From: Litoditis marina
Taxonomy: Eukaryota > Nematoda > Chromadorea > Rhabditida > Rhabditidae
DNA: 64,000 bases
Direction: 5' to 3'
NCBI GenBank assembly: GCA_964036275.1
Contig: CAXIWQ010000127.1
Span: 1-64,000, forward strand
The notes under the pieces are model-generated. The model did no database searches. It saw nothing but the letters and a program-made list of their open reading frames with translations, and was not told where the DNA came from. Positions 12,505-22,333 of the stretch are shown in pieces. A program made the translations under genes and the position numbers. How positions within the stretch are numbered: the first letter of the stretch is position 1; each line of letters begins with the position of its first letter.

Positions 12505-15500
12505 GTTTCCTAAAGACAAAAAGTAAACAGGTTGTCCAATTTTTTCCCGAGGAAATGTTTTCAACATCCTTGAGGACAAAAGGTGGACAGATTGTCCAGT
12601 TGGTTTCCTGAAGACAAAAATTAAACAAGTTGTCCAATTTTTGTCCCGAGGAAATGTTTTCAACATCCTTGAGGACAAAAAGTGGACAGATTGTCCAGTT
12701 TGTTTCTTGAAGACAAAAAGTAAACAGGTTGTCCACTTTTTGTCCCGAGGTAATGTTTTCAACATCCTTGAGGACAAAAGGTGGACAGATTGTCCAGTTG
12801 GTTTCCTGAAGACAAAAAGTAAACAGGTTGTCCAATTTTTGTCCCGAGGTAATGTTTTCAACATCCTTGAGGACAAAAGGTGGACAGATTGTCCAGTTGG
12901 TTTCCTGAAGACAAAAAGTAAACAGGTTGTCCAATTTTTGTCCCGAGGAAATGTTTTCAACATCCTTGAGGACAAAAGATGGACAGATTGTCCAGTTGGT
13001 TTCCTGAAGACAAAAAGTAAACAGGTTGTCCAATTTTTGTCCCGAAGAAATGTTTTCAACATCCTTGGGGACAGAAAGTGGACAGATTGTCCAATTTTTG
13101 TCCCAAGGTAATATTTTCAACATCCTTGAGGACAAAAGGTGGACAGATTGTCCAGTTGGTTTCCTGAAGACAAAAAGTAAACAGGTTGTCCAATTTTTGT
13201 CCCGAAGAAATGTTTTCAACATCCTTGGGGACAGAAAGTGGACAGATTGTCCAATTTTTGTACCAAGGTAATGTTTTCAACATCCTTGAGGACAAAAGGT
13301 GGACAGATTGTCCAGTTGGTTTCCTGAAGACAAAAAGTGAACAGGTCGTCCAATTTTTGTCCCGAGGAAATGTTTTCAACATCCTTGAGGACAAAAAGTG
13401 AACAGATTGTCCAATTTTTGTCCCGAGGTAATGTTTTCAACATCCTTGAGGACAAAAGGTGGGCAGATTGTCCAGTCCAGTTGGTTTCCTGAAGACAAAA
13501 AGTAAACAGGTTGTCCAATTTTTGTCCCGAGGAAATGTTTTCAACATCCTTGAGGACAAAAAGTGGACAGATTGTCCAATTTTTGTCCCAAGGTAATGTT
13601 TTCAACATCCTTGAGGACAAAAGGTGGGCAGATTATCCAGTCCAGTTGGTTTCCTGAAGACAAAAAGTAAACAGGTTGTCCAATTTTTGTCCCGAGGAAA
13701 TGTTTTCAACATCCTTGAGGACAAAAAATGGATAGATTGTCCAGTTTGTTTCCTGAAGACAAAAAGTAAACAGGTTGTCCACTTTTTGTCCCGAGGTAAT
13801 GTTTTCAACATCCTTGAGGACAAAAAGTGGACAGATTGTCCAGTTTGTTTCCTGAAGACAAAGAGTTAACAGGTTGTCCAATGTTTGTCCTGAGGAATCT
13901 TTTTCGAGATCCTTGAGGACAAAAAGTGGACAGATTGTCCAGTTTGTTTCCTGAAGACAAAAATTAAACAAGTTGTCCAGTTTTTGTCCCGAGGAAAGTT
14001 TTTCAATATCCTTGAGGACAAAAAGTGGACAGATTGTCCAGTTTGTTTCCTGAAGACAAACAGTTAACATGTTGTCCAATTTTTTTCCCGAGGAAAGTTT
14101 TTCAATATCCTTGAGGACAAAAAGTGGACAGATTGTCCAGTTTGTTTCCTGAAGACAAAAATTAAACAAGTTGTCCAGTTTTTGTCCCGAGGAAAGTTTT
14201 TCAATATCCTTGAGGACAAAAAGTGGACAGATTGTCCAGTTTGTTTCCTGAAGACAAAAATTAAACAAGTTGTCCAGTTTTTGTCCCGAGGAAATGTTTT
14301 CAACATCCTTGAGGACAAAAAGTGGACAGATTGTCCAGTTGGTTTCCTGAAGACAAAAAGTAAACAGGTTGTCCAATTTTTGTCCCGAGGTAATGTTCTC
14401 AACATCCTTGAGGACAAAAGATGGACAGATTGTCCAGTTGGTTTCCTGAAGACAAAAAGTAAACAGGTTGTCCAATTTTTGTCCCGAAGAAATGTTTTCA
14501 ACATCCTTGGGGACAGAAAGTGGACAGATTGTCCAATTTTTGTCCCAAGGTAATGTTTTCAACATCCTTGAGGACAAAAGGTGGACAGATTGTCCAGTTG
14601 GTTTCCTGAAGACAAAAAGTAAACAGGTTGTCCAATTTTTGTCCCGAAGAAATGTTTTCAACATCCTTGGGGACAGAAAGTGGACAGATTGTCCAATTTT
14701 TGTCCCAAGGTAATGTTTTCAACATCCTTGAGGACAAAAGGTGGACAGATTGTCCAGTTGGTTTCCTGAAGACAAAAAGTGAACAGGTCGTCCAATTTTT
14801 GTCCCGAGGAAATGTTTTCAACATCCTTGAGGACAAAAAGTGAACAGATTGTCCAATTTTTGTCCCGAGGTAATGTTTTCAACATCCTTGAGGACAAAAG
14901 GTGGGCAGATTGTCCAGTCCAGTTGGTTTCCTGAAGACAAAAAGTAAACAGGTTGTCCAATTTTTGTCCCGAGGAAAGTTTTTCAATATCCTTGAGGACA
15001 AAAAGTGGACAGATTGTCCAGTTTGTTTCCTGAAGACAAAGAGTTAACAGGTTGTCCAATTTTTGTCCTGAGGAATCTTTTTCGAGATCCTTGAGGACAA
15101 AAGGTGGACAGATTGTCCAGTTTGTTTCCTGAAGACAAAAAGTAAACAGGTTGTCCAATTTTTGTCCCGAGGAAAGTTTTTCAATATCCTTGAGGACAAA
15201 AAGTGGACAGATTGTCCAGTTTGTTTCCTGAAGACAAACAGTTAACATGTTGTCCAATTTTTGTCCCGAGGAAAGTTTTTCAATATCCTTGAGGACAAAA
15301 AGTGGACAGATTGTCCAGTTTGTTTCCTGAAGACAAAAATTAAACAAGTTGTCCAGTTTTTGTCCCGAGGAAATGTTTTCAACATCCTTGAGGACAAAAA
15401 GTGGACAGATTGTCCAGTTTGTTTCCTGAAGACAAAAATTAAACAAGTTGTCCAGTTTTTGTCCCGAGGAAATGTTTTCAATATCCTTGAGGACAAAAAG

Positions 15501-16181
15501 TGGACAGATTGTCCAGTTTGTTTCCTGAAGACAAAAAGTTAACATGTTGTCCAATTTTTGTCCCGAGGAAATGTTTTCAACGTCCTTGAGGACAAAAAGT
15601 GGACAGATTGTCCAGTTTGTTTCCTGAAGACAAAAAGTAAACAGGTTGTCCAATTTTTGTCCCGAGGTAATGTTTTCAACATCCTTGAGGACAAAAGTTG
15701 GACAGATTGTCCAGTTGGTTTCCTGAAGACAAAAAGTAAACAGGTTGTCCAATTTTTGTCCCGAAGAAATGTTTTCAACATCCTTGGGGACAGAAAGTGG
15801 ACAGATTGTCCAATTTTTGTCCCAAGGTAATGTTTTCAACATCCTTGAGGACAAAAGGTGGACAGATTGTCCAGTTTGTTTCCTAAAGACAAAAAGCAAA
15901 CAGGTTGTCCAATTTTGTCCCGAGGGAATGTTTTCAACATCCTTGAGGACAAAAAGTGAACAGATTGTCCAGTTTGTTTCCTGAAGACAAAAGGTAAACA
16001 GGTTGTCCAATTTTTGTCCCGAGGAAATGTTTTCAACATCCTTGAGGACAAAAGGTGGACAGATTGTCCAGTTGGTTTCCTGAAGACAAAAATTAAACAA
16101 GTTGTCCAATTTTTGTCCCGAGGAAATGTTTTCAACATCCTTGAGGACAAAAAGTGGACAGATTGTCCAGTTTGTTTCAAG

Positions 16182-16243
16182 GCAACCGAGGGAACCTTCG
16201 TCCAAGAAGACACTTGGTATGTCGTCAAATTGGATAACATTCT
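16182..16243 (+). CDS. Exon-like segment upstream of the protease gene (uncertain)
   Basis: The segment reads GCA ACC GAG GGA and onward for 20 codons (ATEGTFVQEDTWYVVKLDNI) plus CT, ending at a good donor, CT|GTAAGT. On the left it meets the satellite at TTTGTTTCAAG|GC, which could serve as a splice acceptor. Without splicing, the satellite's own plus-strand frame runs straight into it. A degraded relative (TTNETYVQED) lies at 17382-17412 in intron 2 of the protease gene, which suggests a duplicated exon. Its donor phase (two bases) does not fit the acceptor at 16459 but fits one two bases downstream (CTTCAGAG|A). It could be a first coding exon, an exon of a lost paralogue, or a pseudoexon. 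Confidence 0.4.
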
Positions 16244-16459
16244 GTAAGTTTCCATGATCCCTAAAAAGAAGTACGGGTTCCAAGATCATGTCACAACACT
16301 CCATCACTTAAAATCGAGGGTAAGTACATGACATATTGTTCATTTCTGTATTCAAGGATAATTATGTTGTAAATAGTCGTGAACAACCTATACAGTAGCC
16401 TGTTTGGACCGGCGATGTAGTCGTGTTTGGAGTCGTGAACAACCTCTGGCCAACTTCAG

Positions 16460-18121
16460 AGAACCAACCGACTGGACCGAGACCAACTCAATCCGGATTG
16501 GGGTGTGGCCGAAGAGTCCGAACTGGATGGTGACAAGATTGGTTACCCGAACCTGGGCAACACATGCTTCGCTTCGGCTACTCTACAAGCGCTCAAGGCA
16601 ACTGGAGTTCGGTTGTCCCAAGAAGACGCAAAAGATTCCCCTTTGATCGTCGCCCTCATTGAAGCTCTCGAAAAGCCTCCATCCAAAACCAACCTGGCCG
16701 ATTTGCTCAAAGTCATCCGTAAGTGTTCCTTATTTGTGCACGTACCTGAATAGTGTGAAGATCGTGTGCAATTTCCCAATATTAATCGATCACATTCAAG
16801 ATGGTCGGCAAACATGTGGCCTGCCCATGCTCAATTGAACATGGCCGCACCAAGTCTAAATATTTTTTAGTTGGTCCATATATGAAAAGTAATGTGATGT
16901 GTTTAATATCGTTGTGTTTTCAAACGTGTGTGCTTGCAGCTGGATTCGACGACAGACAGCAGCACTCGGCACACGATTTGCTGATGGCTATTCTGACCGA
17001 ATTGGGAAATGTGACCGACAAAGGGCATTTCAAGGTGCTCAGAGGCATCAATGACGTCTGTCCCTCTTGTTACCAGCATCTCGTAAAGGTATCTCCACTA
17101 AAACTTTCACTCCTATATTCTGTCACCCGCGTGATAAATGTTGCGTGTACCCGGTGGTCTATATTTTATGTATACGCGCACATATTTCTAGTATCGTGAC
17201 ATGGTCGATACATATCTATTTGAATATTGCCATAGGAAGAGCGAACTAACATTCCTCACGTGTTTTTCTGAAAAGCAACATGGCCGCACCATGTTTGGCG
17301 TGGCCATGTTTTTAGCAAAAACTGTAGTTTGCCTTATTATATAATATTTATTGATGTACTTACTGTATAATAACTTCAAGACGACCAACGAAACCTACGT
17401 CCAAGAAGATATTTGTTTATTATTACTTATTTCAGGAAGGCTCACTTGAAAGCGAGATGCGGTGGGCGACCATTTGCGATGCTACCAGCGATCCGGTGTG
17501 CCGTCACTTCAACGAGGCAGTATCTGAACAATGTAGATGCCCTTCTTGCAACAAGATCTTCGAGGCCTGTGTGAGCTATTCTGTGGTTGAAGACAATGAA
17601 GTCCTCATTGTGAAGGTTCCATTGGCGGACACGAACAAGCTGATCCGTTTGAAATGGGACGACGTCAATAGAGACATTCAAATACTGGACACCACAGGTA
17701 AGACCTCCGAAGGTATTAGCAAATGCCTTTTCCATTTGTTAAGCTTTCCAAACTTACGAGCGATAGCTTGCTTCGTGGGCACAAAATATTGTAATATTTA
17801 TTACTGATTGCTACTCATCACTACATTGCCAAATCACATCTCGTTGGTTGGCACATGGCCGAACCACACATGGCGCAGCCATGTGTGATATAGCCAATTG
17901 AAAAAGCTGTACTCCCATTTCTTGCAGGTAAGCCTGTCGTTTACCGCGTTTGCGCAGTGGTCATGTTCAGTGGTGTGGATCAGTTTGGCCACTATGTGGC
18001 TCTGAAGGAAACCAGATTGGGCTGGGTCCAGTGCAACGATGTCACCGTGAAGGACTATCAGTCATCAGAACACATCGTAGGAGTAGAGATGATGCTGGCA
18101 AGACGCCTGCCAAGTGATTAG
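16460..18121 (+). CDS. Ubiquitin-specific protease (peptidase C19), four exons, N-terminus missing
   Basis: Exons 16460-16718, 16940-17088, 17436-17697 and 17928-18121 join in frame at phases 1, 0 and 1, giving 287 codons and a TAG stop. Introns of 221, 347 and 230 bp have GT...AG ends (CC|GTAAGT, AAG|GTATCT, G|GTAAGA; TTGCAG, TTTCAG, TTGCAG). The Cys box NLGNTCFASATLQAL puts the nucleophile at Cys36. The QQ box DDRQQHSAHDLL is at 90-101. Two CPSC knuckles (127-130, 171-174) fit the zinc-binding fingers of USPs. The His box FGHYVALKE gives His245 and GWVQCNDVTV gives Asn260 as third triad residue, Asn or Asp both being known in this family. It should remove ubiquitin or a ubiquitin-like protein from substrates. 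At under 300 residues it is near the minimum for the fold. No ATG precedes the Cys box in frame, so the first exon lies upstream or is lost. The gene is an island between satellites. Confidence 0.85.
17277..17310. repeat. Small hairpin in USP intron 2 (ACATGGCC family)
   Basis: AACATGGCC at 17277-17285 and GGCCATGTT at 17302-17310 form a perfect 9-bp stem around a 16-base loop that itself contains CACCATG. The motif ACATGGCCGCACC also occurs in intron 1 (about 16840-16852), and a relative forms a hairpin in intron 3. Confidence 0.6.
17852..17885. repeat. Small hairpin in USP intron 3 (ACATGGCC family)
   Basis: CACATGGC at 17852-17859 pairs with GCCATGTG at 17878-17885. The core, CACATGGCCGAACC, is a variant of the motif found in introns 1 and 2. 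It may be a very short dispersed repeat. Confidence 0.55.
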
Positions 18122-18200
18122 TCCCTTTGATTTGTCATTTTTTTTTCTTATTCTTTTTCCTTACTAGTTTCTACTCATACACAAATGATTTATTGTTTGG

Positions 18201-18300
18201 TTCTTTTTTTTCGGTCTTTGCGGTTCTTTGTAAATATAGGTAGTATGTATTTCTTTTTTTTCGGTCTTTGCGGTTCTTTGTAAATATAGGTAGTATGTAT
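18201..18300. repeat. Exact 2 x 50-bp tandem duplication downstream of USP stop
   Basis: 18201-18250 and 18251-18300 are identical (TTCTTTTTTTTCGGTC... to ...GGTAGTATGTAT). They lie 80-180 bp past the TAG stop, probably in the 3' untranslated region. The perfect identity indicates a recent slippage event or an assembly error. I see no clear AATAAA between the stop and 18400. Confidence 0.9.
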
Positions 18301-18627
18301 GTAAAGTTTTATGTATTTGAGAATGCAGTATGATCAAGCCGGTCAGGGTCTGTGAGTGTGATATAAATTTGGCAGATCATAGTGCAGTCTCCCTTTCTTT
18401 TTTTGAATGAACTTTCGAAATAACACAAATGTTCATGTTTCTGGTCAAATGAAAGGAGTCTCAAGACAAACAAACTGGATTGTAATTAAATCCAACTTTC
18501 CGAGAGCGAACAAACTGCAGTCGTCAACCAGAGCTTTGCTCTCGCGTCATATAATGACTAGTTATCGAACAAGTGATCGAGATTATCTAATCTGGGTGTA
18601 GGCTAAGGCCAAACCTAAGTTAGTAAA
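18301..18627. other. Intergenic stretch without recognised features
   Basis: AT-rich sequence between the 50-bp duplication and the GC-rich palindrome. It has no convincing open frame, repeat or RNA gene. Confidence 0.5.
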
Positions 18628-19466
18628 ATCGAGTGTCAGCCGTAGCGGCTTTGAGATTAGTGTCGATCGAGTCGGAAACGGTACGTAGTGTGACCGGAAC
18701 CGGTCGGAAACAGTCGATAACGCGTCGGGTGCTGACTGGAAACCTGATGTGCCGCTGGAGCTGTGAACATCTCTAGTTTCCGACTCGACCGACACTAATC
18801 TCCAAGCCGCTACGGCTGACACTCGATTCGGCTACGGCGGCCGGGGCGAGACCGCAACCGTCACAAGTACCGGCCGAGTGACGGCCTACTGGCTCTCGGG
18901 AACCGGGTAACCGAACTGCGTACCGATGCCGACCAGATTTCACGTGTTTTCAGTGAAACGTAAAAATTCGAATCTGCCAGATTCTTGGGATCTGCCAGAT
19001 TCCTATAATCTCGCAGATTCGAATTTTCACCTTTCACTGAAAACACGTGAGCAGGTGGTCGCAGACTCCGGTTCCGGTCTCCGACGGCCGCTAGACCGTT
19101 GTGAATCGTCACTCAGTCGATACTTGTCACTTTTCCGGTCTCGCCCCGGCCACCGTAGCCGAATCGAGTGTCAGCCGTAGCGGCTTTGAGATTAGTGTCG
19201 GTCGAGTCGGAAACTAGAGATGTTCACAGCTTCAGCGGCACATCAGGCTTCCAGTCAACACCCGACGCGTTATCGACTGTTTCAGACCGGTTCCGGTCAG
19301 ACTACGTACCGTTTCCGACTCGATCGACACTAATCTCAAAGCCGCTACGGCTGACACTCGATTCGGCTACGGTGGCCGGGGCGAGACCGCAACCGTCACA
19401 AGTACCGGCCGAGTGACGGCCTACTGGCCCTCGGGAACCGGGTAACCGAACTGCGTATCGATGCAG
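18628..19466. repeat. Nested GC-rich palindrome with palindromic sub-modules
   Basis: Module P (18628-18832) has inverted ends, ATCGAGTGTCAGCCGTAG and its complement. An inverted copy of it lies at 19163-19362. Between them are module Q (18833-18928), a hairpin core at 18941-19049 and a diverged inverted Q. A further direct copy of Q follows at 19363-19466. The whole is an imperfect palindrome centred near 18995. Similar short proteins appear in opposite directions in the two P copies, but amino-acid changes are as common as expected from random drift, so I do not call them genes. It resembles a foldback element. Confidence 0.8.
18941..19049. repeat. Recurrent ~100-bp hairpin, TCAGTGAAACGT...CTGCCAGATT
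   Basis: Left arm: CACGTGTTTTCAGTGAAACG, then AAATTCGAATCTGCCAGATT. Right arm: the complement, ending ACTGAAAACACGTG. The middle holds two or three copies of (A/T)TCTGCCAGATT. The same hairpin occurs at about 20782-20883, 22118-22220 and 31610-31711. Weaker versions occur at about 19811-19910, 21155-21246 and 31986-32072. It is the shared building block of the palindrome region and the 1.34-kb repeats. Confidence 0.8.
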
Positions 19467-19959
19467 GTCAACCTCAAGTATGCCCCACCGCAAACGCGCT
19501 CTATTGATAAGTGCCACGTGATCTACTAGTCGGAAAGCTGAAAACACATGAGAAGGTGGTCGCACGCAGACTTGTGCTCCGGTCTCCACAATTTTTTCAC
19601 TCTTTACCTGTGATTTTATGAGAAGTAGATGGATAGTGGCTTTTATTTTCATCTCTATTGTCACTAGTCTGTCTCAATCCATTGTTTCAATTAAGTACTT
19701 GAACTTGTGGACTGATGCCTGACCTTGTCACTCAGGTCTCTTTAGTGAGGGATGCCGCCATTGCTCTACTGGCCTTTGAACAACGGGAAACCAGACTGCG
19801 TATCGATGGCGACCAGATTTCACTTGGTTCGCCTGAAACGGGAATTTGGATCTGCCAGATTTACGCGATCTCCCAGATTCATATTTTCACGTTTCATCAA
19901 AAACACATGAGAAGGTGATCGCAGACATGTGTCCCGGTTTTCAACAGCCAGCAAAAGTT

Positions 19960-20038
19960 GGGGGCGGAGCCGAAACACTTCTGACCAATCACGACCGACT
20001 AACAAACAAAGCCCCTCCCACTTTATCAGCATAAAAGG
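19960..20038 (+). promoter_or_regulatory. Polymerase II promoter-like cluster in 1.34-kb unit 1
   Basis: In order on the plus strand: a GC box (GGGGGCGGAGC, 19960-19970), a CCAAT box (19985-19989), a reversed GC box (GCCCCTCCCA, 20011-20020) and a TATA-like CATAAAAGG (20030-20038). A start site would be expected near 20060. The order and spacing fit a classical TATA promoter. No convincing coding region follows within the unit, so it could drive a non-coding RNA or be a relic of a mobile element. Confidence 0.45.
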
Positions 20039-21295
20039 AACATCAAACACGCATTTTCCCATTATTCCACCTACGTTAAGCGTCGCCGTAACTGACACTA
20101 GAACACCTCCGCAATAGCTCTCTACTGTTCAATTGAGAAAAGTCTGAAAACATTGAACCACATGTGCTTCTTTTTGAATCTATAATCATTACGGCACATA
20201 CTATATATTTACTCTATTCATCACGCTCTCGTTTCGCTTCCTTCTCTTTTTGACCTGCGTATCGATGCCAACCAGATTTCACTACTCACTGAAAAGACGT
20301 GAGAAGGTGGTCGCAGACTTGTGTTCCGGTCTCCACAATTTTTTCACTCTTTACCTGTAATTTTTGAGAAGTAGATGAATAATGGATTTTATTTTCATCT
20401 CTATTGTCACTAGTCTGTCTCAATCCATTGTTTCAATTAAGTACTTGAACATGTGGACTGATGCCTGACCTTGTCACTCAGGTCTCTTTAATGAGGGAAG
20501 CCGCCATTGCTCTACTGCCCCTTGAAAAACTCTCTACTGTTCAATTGAGAAAAGTCTGAAAACATTGAACCACATGTGCTTCTTTTTGAATCTATAATCA
20601 TTACGGCACATATTATATATTTACTCTATTCATCACGCTCTCGTTTCGCTTCCTTCTCTTTTTGACCTGCGTATCGATGCCAACCAGATTTCACTACTCA
20701 CTGAATTTTTTTTCGCAAACTTGTGTTCCGGTCTCTTTAATGAGGGAAGCCGCCATTGCTCTACTGGCCCTTGAAAAACGGGTTTTCAGTGAAACGTGAA
20801 AATTCGAATCTGCCAGATTTTTGGGATCTGCCAGATTCCTGAAAATCTCCCAGATTAAAATTTCCACGTTTCACTGAAAACACATGAGAAGGTGGTCGCA
20901 CGCAGACTTGTGCTCCGGTCTCCACAATTTTTTCACTCTTCACCTGTGATTTTATGAGGAGTAGATGGATAATGGCTTTTATTTTCATCTCTATTGTCAC
21001 TAGTCTGTCTCAATCCATTGTTTCAATTAAGTACTTGAACTTGTGGACTGATGCCTGACCTTGTCACTCAGGTCTCTTTAGTGAGGGATGCCGCCATTGC
21101 TCTACTGGCCTTTGAACAACGGGAAACCAGACTGCGTATCGATGGCGACCAGATTTCACTTGGTTTAGCGTGAAACGGGAATTTGGATCTGCCAGATTTA
21201 CGCGATCTCCCAGATTCATATTTTCACGTTTCATCAAAAACACATGAGAAGGTGATCGCAGACATGTGTCCCGGTTTTCAACAGCCAGCAAAAGT

Positions 21296-21375
21296 TGGGG
21301 GCGGAGCCGAAACACTTCTGACCAATCACGACCGACTAACAAACAAAGCCCCTCCCACTTTATCAGCATAAAAGG
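21296..21375 (+). promoter_or_regulatory. Polymerase II promoter-like cluster in 1.34-kb unit 2
   Basis: Same GC box, CCAAT, reversed GC box and CATAAAAGG (21367-21375) as in unit 1, unchanged between the two copies. In the third occurrence of the family, the R-M-R block replaces exactly this segment: unit sequence resumes right after the AAAGG of the TATA element, at 30867. Confidence 0.45.
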
Positions 21376-22333
21376 AACATCAAACACGCATTTTCCCATT
21401 ATTCCACCTACGTTAAGCGTCACCGTAACTGACACTAGAACACCTCCGCAATAGCTCTCTACTGTTCAATTGAGAAAAGTCTGAAAACATTGAACCACAT
21501 GTGCTTCTTTTTGAATCTATAATCATTACGGCACATACTATATATTTACTCTATTCATCACGCTCTCGTTTCGCTTCCTTCTCTTTTTGACCTGCGTATC
21601 GATGCCAACCAGATTTCACTACTCACTGAAAAGACGTGAGAAGGTGGTCGCAGACTTGTGTTCCGGTCTCCACAATTTTTTCACTCTTTACCTGTAATTT
21701 TTGAGAAGTAGATGAATAATGGATTTCATTTTCATCTCTATTGTCACTAGTCTGTCTCAATCCATTGTTTCAATTAAGTACTTGAACATGTGGACTGATG
21801 CCTGACCTTGTCACTCAGGTCTTTTTAATGAGGGAAGCCGCCATTGCTCTACTGCCCCTTGAAAAACTCTCTACTGTTCAATTGAGAAAAGTCTGAAAAC
21901 ATTGAACCACATGTGCTTCTTTTTGAATCTATAATCATTACGGCACATATTATATATTTACTCTATTCATCACGCTCTCGTTTCGCTTCCTTCTCTTTTT
22001 GACCTGCGTATCGATGCCAACCAGATTTCACTACTCACTGAATTTTTTTTCGCAAACTTGTGTTCCGGTCTCTTTAATGAGGGAAGCCACCATTGCTCTA
22101 CTGGCCCTTGAAAAACGGGTTTTCAGTGAAACGTGAAAATTCGAATCTGCCAGATTTTTGGGATCTGCCAGATTCCTGAAAATCTCCCAGATTAAAATTT
22201 CCACGTTTCACTGAAAACACATGAGAAGGTGGTCGCACGCAGACTTGTGCTCCGGTCTCCACAATTTTTTCACTCTTCACCTGTGATTTTATGAGGAGTA
22301 GATGGATAATGGCTTTTATTTTCATCTCTATTG

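Larger units (their letters stand above)
1400..16178. repeat. 99-bp satellite array with a 60-bp short variant
   Basis: The unit begins TCCCGAGGAAATGTTTTCAA and contains a CCTTGAGGACAAAA segment, TGGACAGATTGTCCA, TTTCCTGAAGACAAAAAG and AACAGGTTGTCCAA. Successive CGAGG starts at 2461 and 2560 give a 99-bp period. A short form lacks the 39-bp GTTTCCTGAAG...GTTGTCC part and gives 60 bp. Monomer classes differ at fixed places (AAATGTTTTCAACATC versus AAAGTTTTTCAATATC, CAGTTGG versus CAGTTTG, CCCGAAG, CCCAAGG). Both periods are multiples of three, so stop-free frames run on both strands (up to 549 codons on the minus strand, 16307 to 14658). No codon-usage or conservation argument supports them as genes. 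Larger blocks are themselves repeated: 6232-6950 recurs at 8867-9585. Confidence 0.95.
19545..22333. repeat. 1.34-kb tandem repeat: two full units and the start of a third
   Basis: CACATGAGAAGGTGGTCGCA recurs at 19545, 20881 and 22218, so units are 1,336 and 1,337 bp. Within a unit, two stretches occur twice: the block around CACTAGTCTGTCTCAATCC and the block around CTACTGTTCAATTGAGAAAA. The unit thus arose by nested duplication. Unit 3 stops at 22333, where the R-M-R block begins. Units are almost identical. Open frames within them are short and repeated only because the DNA is repeated. Confidence 0.92.

Noticed and set aside
1400..16178. CRISPR-like regular spacing of repeats
   Set aside because: There are no unique spacers: the whole unit repeats. 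The window contains a spliced eukaryotic gene and no cas genes.
14658..16307. 549-codon minus-strand open frame, and many other long frames in the 99-bp satellite
   Set aside because: The unit length is a multiple of three and the unit has few stops, so frames stay open on both strands at once. They end where the array changes phase. No start context, domain or strand preference supports them.
18583..19416. Two similar ~80-residue proteins in opposite directions (MSAVAA... on minus at 18822 and plus at 19168)
   Set aside because: They are the same inverted DNA module read twice. Differences between copies change amino acids freely, and no family or splice signal is seen.
19820..21435. Repeated minus-strand frame (MSV..LNVGGIMGKCVF) in the 1.34-kb units
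   Set aside because: It is preserved only because the units are nearly identical. It is antisense to the promoter-like cluster and has no recognisable domain.
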